Assembly: GCF_036711975.1 (NCBI RefSeq)
Contig: NC_091968.1
Location: 17,856,001 to 17,920,000 of the forward strand
Source of the DNA: Onthophagus taurus
Taxonomy: Eukaryota > Arthropoda > Insecta > Coleoptera > Scarabaeidae
Direction: 5' to 3'
DNA: 64,000 bases
In this document: positions 24,349 to 36,969 of the stretch, piece after piece
Numbering within the stretch: the stretch's first letter is position 1
Layout: every line of letters begins with the position of its first letter
Notes under the pieces: generated by a model
Told to the model about the DNA's origin: nothing
Database searches by the model: none
Seen by the model: the letters and a program-made list of their open reading frames with translations, nothing else
Position numbers and translations under genes: made by a program

Positions 24349-27300
24349 TTAAAAGATTTGAATCATAAGGGACGTTATTAAAAGATAAAATGAGATATAA
24401 ATCATCGAAGATGATCCCACATACAACGTAATATCCTTTTTATTTTCGTTCATCCAATTTAAATTCTTTTTCCCAGTTTCCTTTGCATTAGCAACAACTT
24501 GTTTTAAAGACGGTGTAAACGAAGCGGAATTGTGGGATTCAAATGAATTAAACTAAAAAGAAAGTTTTCATTAAAACAAAATAGGATAAATAAAATGAGA
24601 TTACCAAATCAATTTGTTGTTGTGTAGTCATTCTAGCTGCGAGATTAGAAATAATTGTTGAAACACTTCCAATTCTACAACGAAATAATTATTAATAAAT
24701 TAAAAAAATTATCTTATTAATAAATAAATTACTTTGTGTTGATTTGGGTGAAATTTTGGTCTAAGTATTCCAAAAAGAATTTAACACCCTCCTCCCCATT
24801 ATTATTCAAAATCGAATTAATAGCGGTTAATTTATCGTTTTGCGACAAAACGTTTTGATTAATCAAGTTGTTTAGCAACGTATTGAAACTTGAATTAGTC
24901 CCAACGCAACCCAATCCATTCGCAATCCTAATTTTTTCATTATATTCACTCGAATTTGTGTATTTTTCAAAAACGGTTTCAATTTTTTCCGGATTCTTTT
25001 TCAACCCATAACAATAAACGTAAGATTGCATATCCGGTTGAATCGTTTCACCCCCATCAATCCATTTATCGAAATAAACTTTGCTTTCACTCAAACATTT
25101 CTCAAATCCATATTTGCACAACGCCTCATTAACATTATTCTTAATCAATTTACTTAAATGTTCATCATTTCGATTAATAACAAAACCATATTTGTTATAA
25201 ATGGGTTCTAAACAATTAATAGCGTAACTTTTTATGTTTTTGTGATGCGAATGCCCCGTTGATAAGCGATCTAAATAACTCAAAACTGTGTTGAAAGTTG
25301 AAATTGGAACATAATGAGTTTCTTTTTTTATTTTTTCTCCTAATTCTAAAGGAATTGTGTAGTTTAAGTAACCCCCTCGTGCTAAGTTAAATGAATCGTC
25401 GATTAATTGGGCTCGCTCTGCCACTTTGTTTCTTAAAGAAAATAAATTGTCGTAATCCTTAATTATCATCCTCCAATTTGTTTCGTCATAATTCACTCGA
25501 TAAAACCCTCTCCGATTATTATTAAAAATAATCCAACTATTATCGTTTAATACAGTTAAACTTATCGTTATTGATGTCGATCTTGAGTTTAACCAAATAT
25601 AAGGAGAACTCCCTGTACTCAATGGGGTGAAATAATCGAGTGGAATTTGCCATAAACTTTGGTCAATCGTACTTTTGTTTTGTTTATTAATAAAAAATCG
25701 TTCTTGTTCTAAAGTAATTGACCCAACATTACCAACACCGTATTTTCTTGTAACTGTTACAACCGGATACCCAGCTTTCGTCTCCCAACTTTTTAAAAAT
25801 TCGCTTATATTGATTGAAGTTGTCGCTTTTTGAAGGTTTTCATACAGTTTCGTGGGATTTGCATTCCCAAACATGTTTGAGTTAAGATATTCGCGGAGTG
25901 CCCCCAAGAACAATGACGTACCTAAAAGATGTTCCGTCATTCTAAGAACGGAAGCGGCTAAAAATAAAAACAATTAAGTAAAAATAAAATTATGAATGAT
26001 GAAATCACCTTTTTCGTAAACAATCGTGTCGTATATTCCTGCGATTTCATCGGTAGTTTCAACTTCTCTCGTCATTGGTCTGCTATTTTCGAGGGAATCG
26101 GCGTCTAAAGCGAGTTGAAGAATTTCGGTGAGGAATTGTAAGTCCAAATCCCAAGAGGTTTCAATCTAAAAGTAACTTACATGTTCAGCTTTACATGTTT
26201 GATTGTTAGAGTTTTGAACAATAAAAATTAAGATATAACAATAAAGTAAACCGCGTTCAAAAGAAAAGATATTTCTAAGGATTCGTAAGGGAATTAAGGA
26301 TTTTAAGATAATTTCTTTATATATTCACTGGTATTTAGGGAATTCTAATGAAACTGAGTTATACCTTTACTAATTCCTTAATCAGGGATTATTTCCGATT
26401 TTTCAAAGATATTTGTATATAACAAGAAGTTTTGTAAGTTAACATTTTCAAAGATTTTTTTATGCAATTCGTAAGATTTTTCAATGACATTTTACGATTT
26501 TTAAATATTGTTAGGAATTTCTAGATATTCCCAAAAATTTACAAAGGATTTTCAAGGATTTTAGGAAAATATCTTAGAATTTTCAGGTGTAGTAAGGGTT
26601 TTCTGAAAGAATGGAGGAATTCATAGATATTTAGAAACTTAGAGATTCCTAGGAATTTCCAAGAGTAAGGTTTCCCAAAAACAGTTAGGGTTTTCAAAAG
26701 TTTATACACATTTCCAGAAATTTGTCTTCAAGATTTCAAAGATTTCATGACAATTTCTTAGTATTTCCAATGGTATCTTAGAGCATTACTAAAGAAACTG
26801 AGGTCTAACTTGAATGTCTAATGATTTCAAAGGACTTAAAATGGATTTTCAACGGTATTTAGTAGTGATGGAACGGATAGTGATTTTGCGAAAAGCCGGA
26901 TACCGGATATCCGACCATTGTGGTTATAATTTCTGGTGCATTTCTGAAGTGACACCCTACATTGGCACATTATAGCGATATTTGAATAAAAATGAAATTA
27001 ATAAGAAAGCCGATAAGATATGTCAAGTTACTTTGATTCAAGATACAAAATGAACATTTTTGATGCTGATTTAACAAAGCAAAAAAAGAGGATACTTTAA
27101 TTAACAATTAGCGATATTTCCACAAGGTTCCTTCAAGAAATGAATTTTATAGCGAATTTTGAAAGTTATCGATGAAAATTGCAACATCGAAAATTTTATC
27201 AATACTCCAAGTATTGTTTTCTCAAAAACTAAAAGGTATTTTTCAAAACGGGTTGGTTCATTGGAAAGAGGACACTCTTATTAATACTTTGAGAAATTTT

Positions 27301-30300
27301 CATACTCAGATTCCAAGAAGTTGATTTTATACGAATTTTTAAAACTTAATCGGCGAAACTTGCAAAATTCTAAAAAATTGTCGATTATTTCAAAAATTTA
27401 TTTCTCATAAACTTAAAGTAATTTTTCAAAACGGCTTGTTGCATTAAAAAGAGGATGCTTTAATTAATAATTGGTGATATTTCCACAAGGATCCTTCAAG
27501 AAATGAATTTTATAGCGAATTTTGCAAGTTATCGGTGAAAACTGCAACATCGAAAATTTTATGTTAAGATATTGTTTTCTCAAAAACTGAAAGATATTTT
27601 TCAAAACGGATTGGTTCATTGGAAAAAAGACACTTTTATTATCACTTTGGAAAATTTTCATACTCATATTCCAAGAACTGGATTTTATACGAATTTTTAA
27701 AACTTAATCGACAAAAATTGCAAAATTCGAAAAAATTGTCGATCATCCTGGAACGGAGGAGCTCATTGATCCTACCGATGGCGGTGTGCACTCCAACCCT
27801 GAAGAGATTGTCAACATACAATCTGACTACCTGGAAAGTGTATTCACCTTTACCGAGGATGTTTCGTTTTGTTCCCACAATAAAAACATTATAGATAATT
27901 GGTACGAATCCGCATTTTTGACACCGTTCGAGACACCCGAAGATGCTCTCATGTTGGAAGACGAATATTTTACTCTTCTTGGACAGGGAAAAGATACCGC
28001 TCCCGGTTATGATAACATCACAAGAAAACTGCTTAGAAGTCTAGATCTTAACATCCATGGCTTTATCAGAAAAATAATTAACTTTTGCCTTACGACTCAG
28101 CATTTCCCGCGCGACTGGAAGACGTCAATTATTACTTGTATTCCCAAGAAGGATTCTTCTCTATCTGATCCAGCCAACTATCGCCCCATCTCACTGCTCC
28201 CAGTAATTGGAAAACTCTTCGAGACGCACTTGAAGAACAAGCTCCTGGCTGCGGTATCAAAGAAAATTCCGCCTTACCAATTTGGCTTCCAATCCGGCAA
28301 ATCAACGTCCCAGCCACTAACTATTCTGGTTTCCAACTTCCAGGCGGCACGTTTTGTAAAACTGAAATCTGCAGCAGTGTTTCTGGACGTCCGAAAGGCC
28401 TTTGACTCCGTGTGGCACAAAGGATTGCTATTTAAACTGGATAAGCTAAAAACGCCATACTACCTTCTAACCCTGATAAACCAATTCCTGTCGAATCGCT
28501 CCTCCATCGTGAAGTTGAAAAATCACTTCTCCCACAGCTTCTCCGCTCAGCAAGGCCTTCCTCAGGGTTCGCCTATCTCTCCCGCTCTATACAATCTATT
28601 CTGCCACGATCTTTACAACGACAACCCAGACGCCTTTAACCTCACTGCATACGCACTTCTTTACGCCGACGACACAGCATTGGTCTCGCACAGTAGGGAT
28701 ATCACTTCCTCGGTCCGTAAGCTGCAGACGCTCATAAACGAAACGGAAAATTGGTACCGAAAATGGCGCATCCTACTCAATCCCACAAAAACACAATTTT
28801 TTGTCCCATTCCTCTCACCCCGCGCTCCCTCTCCCACAATTACAATCCAATCAACGGCAATCTCCGTCTCACCAACCTGCAAGTATCTTGGCATAATACT
28901 TGACAGAACGCTTAAGTTTTCCACTCATGCAACCAAGGTGAAGATGAAAGTAAAGACACGCGCCAAACACTTTAAATCTCTCTCGTTCAGCGGTCGCGGA
29001 ATCTCTACCTCATGTGCCTCGCACATGTACAAGACCATATGCAGGCCCATCGTAGAATATGGATCAATACTGCTGAGCAACGCACCAAGAAGAACGAAGT
29101 ACCACCTGGAAGTAGCGGAAAGATCTGCACTGAGATCCATCACCCGAATTAGGAACCCCCGTAATCCCCTCTTTAACCCTAGCAACGATCTGCTATACCA
29201 ACTTACCGATATACCCCCTATCCATACCCGTCTTCAATCTTTGTCCGATAAATCCATTCTAAATTTTCCTACCAATGCCTTGCAACACACGCTTATATCG
29301 CCTCGATTACTCCACCCTCGCAACAACCCACCTCTTCTCTTCCAAAAACTCCTGGCCGTCAGAGAAGACTGAAGCAAGCCGCCGACTACAAAAATCACGG
29401 GCAGAAAGACCTTGGTCGGTAGCCCTATTCTCACCCCTTAACTTTTTTATTTTTGTTGTATATACATTTAGATATTTTTATTGTTATTCTTATTTTTTTT
29501 ATGTAGTGGGTACAGAATAAAATTTGTTTTTCTTCTTCTTGCATCATCGAAAATTTTATCAAAACTTCAAATATTGTTTTCTCAAAAACTAAATGTTATT
29601 TTTCAAAACGGGTTGGTTCATTGAAAAGAGGACACTCTTATTAACACTTTGGGAAATTTTCATACTCATATTCCAAGAAGTGGATTTTATACGAGTTTTT
29701 AAACTTAATCGGCGAAAATTGCAAAATTCGAAAAAATTGTCGATCATTACAAAAATTTATTTCTCAAGAACTGAAAGTGACTTTTCAAAACGGCATGCTG
29801 CATTAAAAAGAGGATACTTTAATTGATAGTTGGCGATATTTCCACAAGAATCCTTCAAAAAATGAATTTTATAGCGAATTTTACAAGTTATCGATGAAAA
29901 TTGCAACATCGAAAATTTTATCAAATCTTCAAATACTGTTTTCTCAAAAACTAAAAGTAATTTTTCAAAACGGGTTAATTCACTGGAAAGAGGACACTCT
30001 TATTAACACTTTGGGAAATTTTCATACTCATATTTCAAGAAGTGGATTTTATACGAATTTTTAAAACTTAATCGGCGAAAATTGCAAAATTCGAAAAAAT
30101 TGTCGATCATTACAAAAATTTATTTCTCATAAACTATACGTGATTTTTCAAAACGGCTTGTTGCATTAAAAAGAGGATACTTTAATTAACAATTGGTGAT
30201 ATTTCCACAAGGATCCTTCAAGAAATGAATTTTATAGCGAATTTTGCTAGTTATCGATGAAAATTGCAATATCGAAATTATTACCAAAACTCCAAGTGTT

Positions 30301-33300
30301 GTTTTCTCAAAAACTAAAAGTTATTTTTCAAAACGGGTTGGTTCATTGGAAAGAGAACACTATTATTAACACTTTGGGAAATTTTCATACTCATATTCCA
30401 AGAAGTGGATTTTATACGAATTTTTAAAACTTAATCGACGAAACTTGCAAAATTCGAAAAAATTGTCGATCATTTCAAAAATTTATTTCTTAAAGACTAA
30501 AAGCGATTTTTCAAAACGGCTTGTTGCATTAAAAAGAGGATACTTTAATGAATAATTGGTAATATTTCCACAAGGATCCTTCAAGAAATGAATTTTATAG
30601 CGAATTTTGCAAGTTATCGATGACAATTGCAACATGAATATTTTATCAAAACTTCAAATATTGTTTTCTCAAAAACTAAAACTTATTTTTCAAAACGGGT
30701 TGGTTCATTGGAAAGAGGACAGTCTTATTAACACTTTGGGAAATTTTCATACTCATATTCCAAGAAGTGGATTTTATACGAATTTTTAAAAGTTAATCGG
30801 TGAAAATTGCAAAATTCTAAAAATTTGTCGATCATTTCAAAAATTTATTTCTCAAGAACTGAAAGTGATTTTTCAAAACGGCTTACAGAAGACTTAATAC
30901 AGCTACTGAAGACTATACTGCTACTAGAAGACTATATATTACTAATACGAGATAATACACTGCTAGCCGATAATTGCAACAGATAAAATATTGCTTCCAG
31001 AAAACCAGATACAGCTAATCCAAGACGATATACTGTTAACATAAGGTTAGATACTGTTTTCAGAAGACTAGACTTTGCTGGCCGACTAACATACCGCTGG
31101 CAGCTGGTAAAATATTGCTTGCAGAAAACTAGAGTCTGCTAATTGAAGACCAGATACTGCTTGAAAAAGACTACATACTGCTTGCAGAAAACTAAATACT
31201 GCTAATTCAGGACTATATATTACTAACAGAAGATTAAATATTGATTGCAGAAGACGCAATTATGCAATTATTTTTTAATTTATGTGTTCAAAAACGTTTA
31301 ATTTGATTTATTTCAGTTGTTTTAGTCTTTTGGTAAACATATATAAAAATAAAAAACAATTTAATATTAGAAAAATTATTTAAAAAATATATCAACTTTA
31401 ATTTAAAATGAAGAGTCCATTGGCTCTTTTCGCCAACTTTTGCCAACTTTTCGTCAACATTTGTCAAGTCTTGATCCTGCATTTTGTCAAAAAGTAGTCT
31501 ACGCGTTATCACTTTAAGCCTTGATGTATCCTATGATTCTTAAACAAAATGAGAATTCGTTTAAAAAAAAAAGAAGAAAATAGTAAAACTAGGCGGACTT
31601 GTACTATCATTCATTGATCTTGAAAACTATGATTAGGTGAAATACTTGGTTCTATGTAAAAACTAACAAAACTAAAGGTACGGGTCCTGAAGTATAACAA
31701 AATCCTTTTTAAATGCAAAAAAAGAATTTACTAATACAGCAAACATTTCAATTTACCAATACTCAATCTTTTTTTCCTAGATTTACATAAAACTTAGTAA
31801 TATTTACTTATGATTACCTATTACACTTAGTTCCAACAATTAGAGCGATATGTCAAATCTAGAATAACACGTGCCTGCTTAAATAGAGCGAGGGGTTGCA
31901 CATTGTTCTATAGCTATTCAACATTTGCAGGCAGTTTTTTATTTTTACCTAAAACACATTTTAAATTTTGTATTTTTGGCCGCCTAAATCGTGGAATTAC
32001 GCCTATGTGCGACGGCTAGATACTCGTTGCAACGAATAAAATACTGCTGGTGGAAGACTTGAAGTTGCTAATTCTTGTTAGCAGACTACAAGCACATTCA
32101 TTTAAATGTAGTCTACCTTTTATTAGGTAGACTACATTTACCTAATAAAAGGCTAGGTATTGTTTACAGAAGACTAGATACTGCTTGCAAAAGACTAAAT
32201 TTCACAGGTAAAAGACTAGCAAAAGACCTACACAACAAAACAATCTTTTTGTGAACTTCTTCGGGATCGTCTCGGTCTTTTAAAATACCAACGTCATCAT
32301 CTTTTATTGTCTTGCCTCGTTTTACATTTTAACATTGTATTCAAATTTTATATATCAATCATTTTATTAATTATATCAAAAAAATAATTCAAAATTATTA
32401 CTCAATTAGATTTACCTATCTTGTGTTAAGTTGATAGACATACGCGATGATATGATCATGTTTATAATTAGTAATCTCGACAGCACAGACATTGAAATTA
32501 TGATAAGCTTATAAATCAGCGCATAAACAAAAAAAAATAAAACAATAAAAATAATACGGAATAAAGATCATACCAAATCAGTAGCATAGTGTTCGAAAAA
32601 CGTCGCAAATCCCTCATTTAACCAAATATAACTCCACCATTCCGGCGTAACCAAATCCCCAAACCATTGATGGGCGAATTCGTGGGCAATAATCGTGGCG
32701 ACTTTTTGTTTTTCTTGAGCCGTTGAGAAATCGCTGTTATACATCAACATTCGTTCTCGATAAGTAACCATCCCCCAATTTTCCATCGCCCCAATTTTGT
32801 AGTAATCATTCGGAACAGGAACTTGATCCATTTTCGCTAACGGATACAAAACTTTAGTTGCATATTCCATTTGTTCGATCGCCGCGGGACCGATTTTTAA
32901 GGAGTATAGACCATCTCCGCGCATTAAAAGCTCCGGACGTCCAAAAGTTCGAAACACTTTCCCGTTAACCTCCAAACTGAGACTTGAGTATTCAGAAACC
33001 ATAAAAGCAATGAGATAAGTCGACATTGTTAATGTTGTTTTGTAAACGTCCATTACGTTGTTAGAGTTTGTTATTCTAAAAAATTAATTAAAATTATATC
33101 CTAAGAATGCGGATGTTTATTTAATTTACGTTTCTGTTTTTTCTAAATCCATATTAGATGAGGTAACTTGCGATTTTTGCCTGATTAGATTAATTTGGAA
33201 TTTGGCTTTAAAATTGGGTTGGTCGAAGCATGGAAAAGCTCTCCTCGCGTTTGTAGCTTCTAAATGAGTTACAGCCATCGTTCTATTAAATTAATAACTA

Positions 33301-33807
33301 ATTAATTAATCCAAAAAATTTTTTTAACTTACTTATTAACTTTATTCTCATCTAAATAATAAGCGCGATAATATCCAACATTTTCCTTACCTAGATTACC
33401 TTGAAATTTAATTTCTATTTGGTAAGAAAAAGTAGGCATTAATTGATTATCAGAATTAATAATTAATAAATCGGATGTTGTATTAAAAGAATGCCTAATT
33501 CCTAACGTGGTATTTTGATTCGATAAAGTCACATTTTGAATTGTTAAATCTTTAGAATGCAAATAAATTATGTTAGTTACAGAAGAAGCTTTAACATCGA
33601 TTTTAACAGTTCCAGAAAATCTTAAGGTAACCAAATCGGTATCGATGGTTAAATAATAATTTTCAGGTTTCACCGTTTCGGGTAATTTTTGAGATAGTAT
33701 TGCAGAAAAAGTTGTGGCTAATAAAATAAATATCACTTTAATAAAGAAATCTAAAAACAAAATTATATTATTTTGGATAATTATAAATAAGTAATAAGCT
33801 TACCCAT
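24349..33807 (-). CDS. APN: Aminopeptidase N, M1 zinc metallopeptidase, copy B (8 exons)
   Basis: Tandem paralogue of the gene at 5952-17401, with the same role and the same exon plan: 33804-33807, 33333-33750, 33130-33282, 32574-33075, 26009-26165, 24733-25957, 24605-24674, 24349-24552. All borders are GT-AG. The sum is 2733 nt, or 910 residues, with no stop. The signal peptide, GAMEN, HEFAH, third zinc ligand and GPI-type tail are all present. Exons 2-4 and the last ~230 residues of exon 6 are almost identical to copy A (only a handful of changes such as GEMIQ to GETIQ). The first ~180 residues of exon 6 differ widely. Intron 4 (6.4 kb) is unrelated to that of copy A and contains a Jockey LINE and the S5 array. 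The stop codon is TAA rather than TAG. Confidence 0.93.
26166..27087. other. Intron 4 of APN copy B, unique AT-rich part
   Basis: Degenerate short motifs (AAGGATTTTC, TTTCCAAGG) recur, suggesting an old slipped repeat. Around 26870-26925 a GATGGAACGGATA/CCGGATACCGGATATCC stretch looks like debris of a mobile element. No exon-like frame is seen. Confidence 0.4.
27088..27746. repeat. Tandem repeat family S5, left part (362-bp dimer)
   Basis: Units with CATTGGAAAGAGGACACTC alternate with units carrying CATTAAAAAGAGGATACTT. Both contain TTTTCAAAACGG and AAAATTGCAA. See 29548-30885 for the rest of the array. Confidence 0.9.
27747..29542 (+). mobile_element. 5'-truncated Jockey-type LINE with open reverse transcriptase frame
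   Basis: Open from the left junction (27747) to a TGA at 29370-29372, about 541 codons without a break. It encodes a non-LTR reverse transcriptase. Visible blocks are [16 protein letters not shown], motif [13 protein letters not shown], motif [15 protein letters not shown], motif C YADDTAL and the thumb region CKYLGIILD. The endonuclease half is missing (5' truncation). The 3' end carries AATAAA and a TTCTTCTTCTT run. ATCAT flanks both ends (27742-27746, 29543-29547), probably the target duplication. It lies antisense in intron 4 of APN copy B, splits the S5 array, and is richer in GC than its surroundings. The intact frame points to recent insertion. Confidence 0.92.
29548..30885. repeat. 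Tandem repeat family S5, right part (362-bp dimer)
   Basis: GGGTTGGTTCATTGG-type landmarks recur at 29610, 29972, 30335 and 30697 (362-363 bp). Each unit consists of two diverged ~181-bp halves. Confidence 0.93.
30886..31262. repeat. Degenerate ~30-bp minisatellite (GAAGACTAGATACTGCT type)
   Basis: Roughly a dozen imperfect copies of AGAAGACTAGATACTGCTTGC with about 28-30-bp spacing. A second block of the same repeat is at 32010-32225 in the same intron. Confidence 0.7.
31263..32009. other. Intron sequence between two minisatellite blocks
   Basis: AT-rich, no recognisable exon, transposon or RNA. It separates the two GAAGACTAGATACTGCT blocks. Confidence 0.4.
32010..32225. repeat. Second minisatellite block with overlapping hairpins
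   Basis: Further GAAGACTAGATACTGCT-type copies. Within it, 32103-32150 holds two overlapping inverted repeats. AAATGTAGTCTACCT pairs with AGGTAGACTACATTT, and CCTTTTATTAGGTA pairs with TACCTAATAAAAGG. The second uses part of the first. From 32226 to 32573 there is plain intron. Confidence 0.6.
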
Positions 33808-33970
33808 TTTGTTGTACAAATAATCGAACAAAATAAGAGAATTAAAGTATTTAAATGATAACTGATTACAACAATACATTTACCTCGCTTATCTTATCTT
33901 TATTTACTAAGAAATTTCGATTATACAATTATAAATTAAGATTTATGAGTACAGTTTTGAGCACTTAAGG
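33808..33970 (-). promoter_or_regulatory. APN copy B upstream region with GATA-type sites
   Basis: Same arrangement as copy A: on the minus strand AGATAAGATAAGCGAGGTAA about 80-95 bases before the ATG. Two GATA sites are intact and the third is changed to GAGGTAA. An insert of about 15 bases near 33850-33862 lengthens the leader relative to copy A. Confidence 0.5.
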
Positions 33971-34459
33971 TCCAAATTAAAATCATTTCTTTTTTTAAAT
34001 CTTACTCAAATAAATACTTCATAAAATAAAAGGTATAAGTATCAAGACCAAAATATTACGGATGTGGTCTCTTCGGATGTGGTTAATAATCGCGGAGTGT
34101 TTATGAAAATTAAATAAAATATTAGGAAAGATCACAATTTACCAAAGTGTCTGTTTTGAAAGTCTTTATTGAAATGCCATTTCATTGCACAAATAGTAAT
34201 TATGTTTGTACCTCTTGACACGCTATGTGTAATATCAGTATTTAGTTATAATTTTTAGTTATTTTATGACTACTTATTTCATATCTGAACTTGGGTTCAG
34301 TTTCATTTTACTTTCGTTTTTAAGTTAAAATTTATCATAAAAAAAATACTTCTAGTAAAAATACAAATTATGTTACTTTAATAACCTGCTACCTTTACTT
34401 GCCTTAAATGTAATTGTAGCACTCATATTCTATTAATTTATAACAAACTTTTTTCTTTC
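33971..34459. other. Intergenic DNA, nothing recognised
   Basis: Unique AT-rich sequence beyond the edge of the APN duplication. No feature can be supported. Confidence 0.4.
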
Positions 34460-34860
34460 TCTTAAATTTTATTGCAATTTGGTCAGTCTTGACCAAAGAA
34501 TAATTCTATTCCAATTTATGTTATTACTACAAAATAATTTTAAAGTATGTTTAAGTCTTTTGAGTATTCTCACTAGCTGTGAATTGCCCAGGAGTTCAAA
34601 ACTATCAGTATTCATGTGACGATTAAGTCTCTCTTCATCTCTTTTAGCAGAACTTGTGATAATTTCATTCACTGTTTCCACTTTCAATTCTTCTGGAAGA
34701 GCGGAACGCTGTGAGGAGTATTTCAAGGAATTGGTGAATCTGGCCGAATAATGAAGACGACAGCTTGGAGATCCTCCGTAACCTGAATGAAAAATCATAA
34801 AGTGGCCAGTGAAGAGCTGATAATAACTTAAATGACAGACTTGCCTCACTGATTTCTTAA
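34460..34860 (-). pseudogene. Possible LINE C-terminal (RNase H/zinc-knuckle) fragment
   Basis: A 144-codon minus-strand frame (34469-34903) contains LFTGHFMI...SPSCRLHY, which loosely resembles the C-terminal region of R1/LOA-type LINEs. The usual cysteine pattern is incomplete. It may be debris or chance. Confidence 0.3.
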
Positions 34861-36966
34861 AGATGGCAGTAAGAAAAGATGCCCAAGGAAGGGGACACGG
34901 CACTTATCTGTCCCATTCACAAAAAGGGCTGAAAACTACAATGCTGGAATTACCGAGGAATGTGTTGCGTGGTGGCATCAATGAGAAAGATGAACCGAAC
35001 AAGACCGAGACGACCGGGGCTGAGCAGTCCAGCTTAGTTTCTCCCTTGGTTAGATTGGAGGCAGTTTCTACGTCCATGACCACTGAGCGGAGAAACCACC
35101 GGCTCAGAAAGGGCGAAACCAGTGGGCACCTCGCACAGGTCGTCTTCGAATCTATCCGACTCAATGTTGATGACTCCCACCTGCTCCCCAAATACAGATG
35201 CCTAGAGAGGAGTTTGGAGAGGACCCTGCGACATTAAGGGTAATACAATGCAACTTGCAAAGTGGCAAGGCTCCAACTGCAGTATTATGCAGGCACCTTG
35301 ACATGATGCAAAACACCATTGCTCTGATTCAAGAGCCATAGACTATCAACTCGAATGTTTCTGGTTTCGGTTCTCTTAGCGGTTCTGTTTTCTTTTTCAG
35401 TACTCAGGATCGACCAAGAGCTACAATCTACATTCCTAGACATATCTCCGCGTATCTCCTGCCGGAAGAATCAAATCAGGACTATATTGTAGTCAGGATT
35501 CAATACTTCCTAGCGAAGAAGAAAACGACGCATCTGTCTACCTGCCTATAGAAGAGATGGCTCCTACTGCGGCTTTGACAACATTAGTCAACGCTAGTAA
35601 GGTAAATAAATGGCTACTCATTGTAGGCTGCGACTCCAACGCTCATTCTGTTGCCTGGGTATGTGACGATGGAAACTTTAGAGGTAAGACCTTGCTTGAA
35701 TTTATTACGAATAATGACTTGGAAATAATCAACCAAGACTGTGAACCCACGTTCTTCAATGCTAGGTGTCAGACGATTATTATTTTAACCTTGGCATCGG
35801 CGAACATATCTCAAAAGATTAGCAACTGGTGTGTCTGCCAGGAGGCGTCTATGTCTGACCATAGATGGATCACTTTTGATTTAGGACCAATTATGCTCTT
35901 GAGAAAGAGGGTCCGGGATCCAAAGCGGACTAACTTGAACATTCTTGCAAGCTGTCTAACTGAGCAATTGCGAGATTTCCCAGATGACCTTCCTGGAAAT
36001 ACCGATGAATTGACACACTAACTCAGGCCTTCCGCAGTGCATGTCCTAAGAAAATTGTGGAGGAGAGAAGAAGGGCTACACTTTGGTGGACTCCTGATCT
36101 ACATTCACTGAGGGTCACTTGCAGAAAAGCTTTTAATAAAGCAAAACAAACTAGACTGAATTCTGACTGGACCTTGTTCATAACACACCAGTCAGAATTC
36201 AAACGTTTAGTACAACAAAAGAAACGACAAGCCTGGAGAGGTTTTTGTGAAGAGGTGGAGAGCGCTGCTGAGACCTCACGCCTAAACAAAATAAAGGATC
36301 CAGAAGAATCATTGCATTTACTAATGGATGTTCATTTTCCAGGTTCTTTGCAAGATTTTTCAATGCTTCTACACTAACGATAAGTGGAATTTAACAACTC
36401 TCCTAGCAGCCAGGACTGGCAGATAGCTAACCAGGTTGTACGGAATTAGTTGGTAGAGTGGGCCGTCGGCAGTTTTGAGCCCTTCAAAACACCCGAACCC
36501 GACGGTATATTTCCTGCTCTTCTTCAATGGAGTCTACAGGATATAAAAATACACTTGATAAGAGTTTTTAAAGCCTGTTTAGCCTTTAATTACGTTCCCA
36601 TCAGCTGGAGAAAGGTTACAGTAACCTTTATATCAAAGAACGGAAAAAAGGACCCAGCGGACCCCAACGCCTTTCGACCAATTAGTCTCTCATCATTTCT
36701 TTTAAAGACGCTTGAAAGACTATGTGAACATTACATTAGAGAGAATGTACTTAAAGCGTTTCCTTTGCACTTGCATAACATGCTTCTATCAAAGGTAAAT
36801 CTGTGGATGCGCCCCACATGGTAGTGGGGCGCATCGAACGAGCACTTGATTCGAAAGAGTCTATTCTGGGAACTTTCCTGGACATAGAGGGAGCGTTTGA
36901 CAAAACCACCTTTGGTAGCATTAACCTGGCACTGGAATCTCGAAGAGTGCCATTGGTCATGTTAAT
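34861..36966 (+). pseudogene. Decayed LINEs: short RTE-like piece, then R1/LOA-like endonuclease and reverse transcriptase
   Basis: At about 34885-34980 a shifted frame reads GDTALICPIHKKG...NYRG, an RTE-like block. From about 35250 the frames resemble an R1/LOA-type ORF2. The endonuclease start has QCNLQSGKAPTA and IALIQEP. The endonuclease body is at 35557-36021 with GCDSNAHS and SMSDHRWI. The linker is at 36057-36377. The reverse transcriptase start is at 36450-36824 with PDGIFPALLQ and FRPISLSSFLLKTLERL. Motif A survives as FLDIEGAFDKT near 36880. Several frameshifts and stops break the frame. It ends near 36966, before the catalytic YxDD box. Confidence 0.8.
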
Positions 36967-36969
36967 GTA

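Noticed and set aside
27619..27894. 91-codon frame at the Jockey left junction
   Set aside because: It straddles the S5 repeat and the insertion in a frame different from the reverse transcriptase.
3241..30885. Regular repeats that might suggest CRISPR arrays
   Set aside because: Units are ~180 bp, AT-rich, without short conserved repeats and unique spacers, and the DNA is eukaryotic.
34863..35237. 124-codon frame as a host gene
   Set aside because: The adjacent frames show LINE reverse transcriptase and endonuclease motifs; this is transposon debris.
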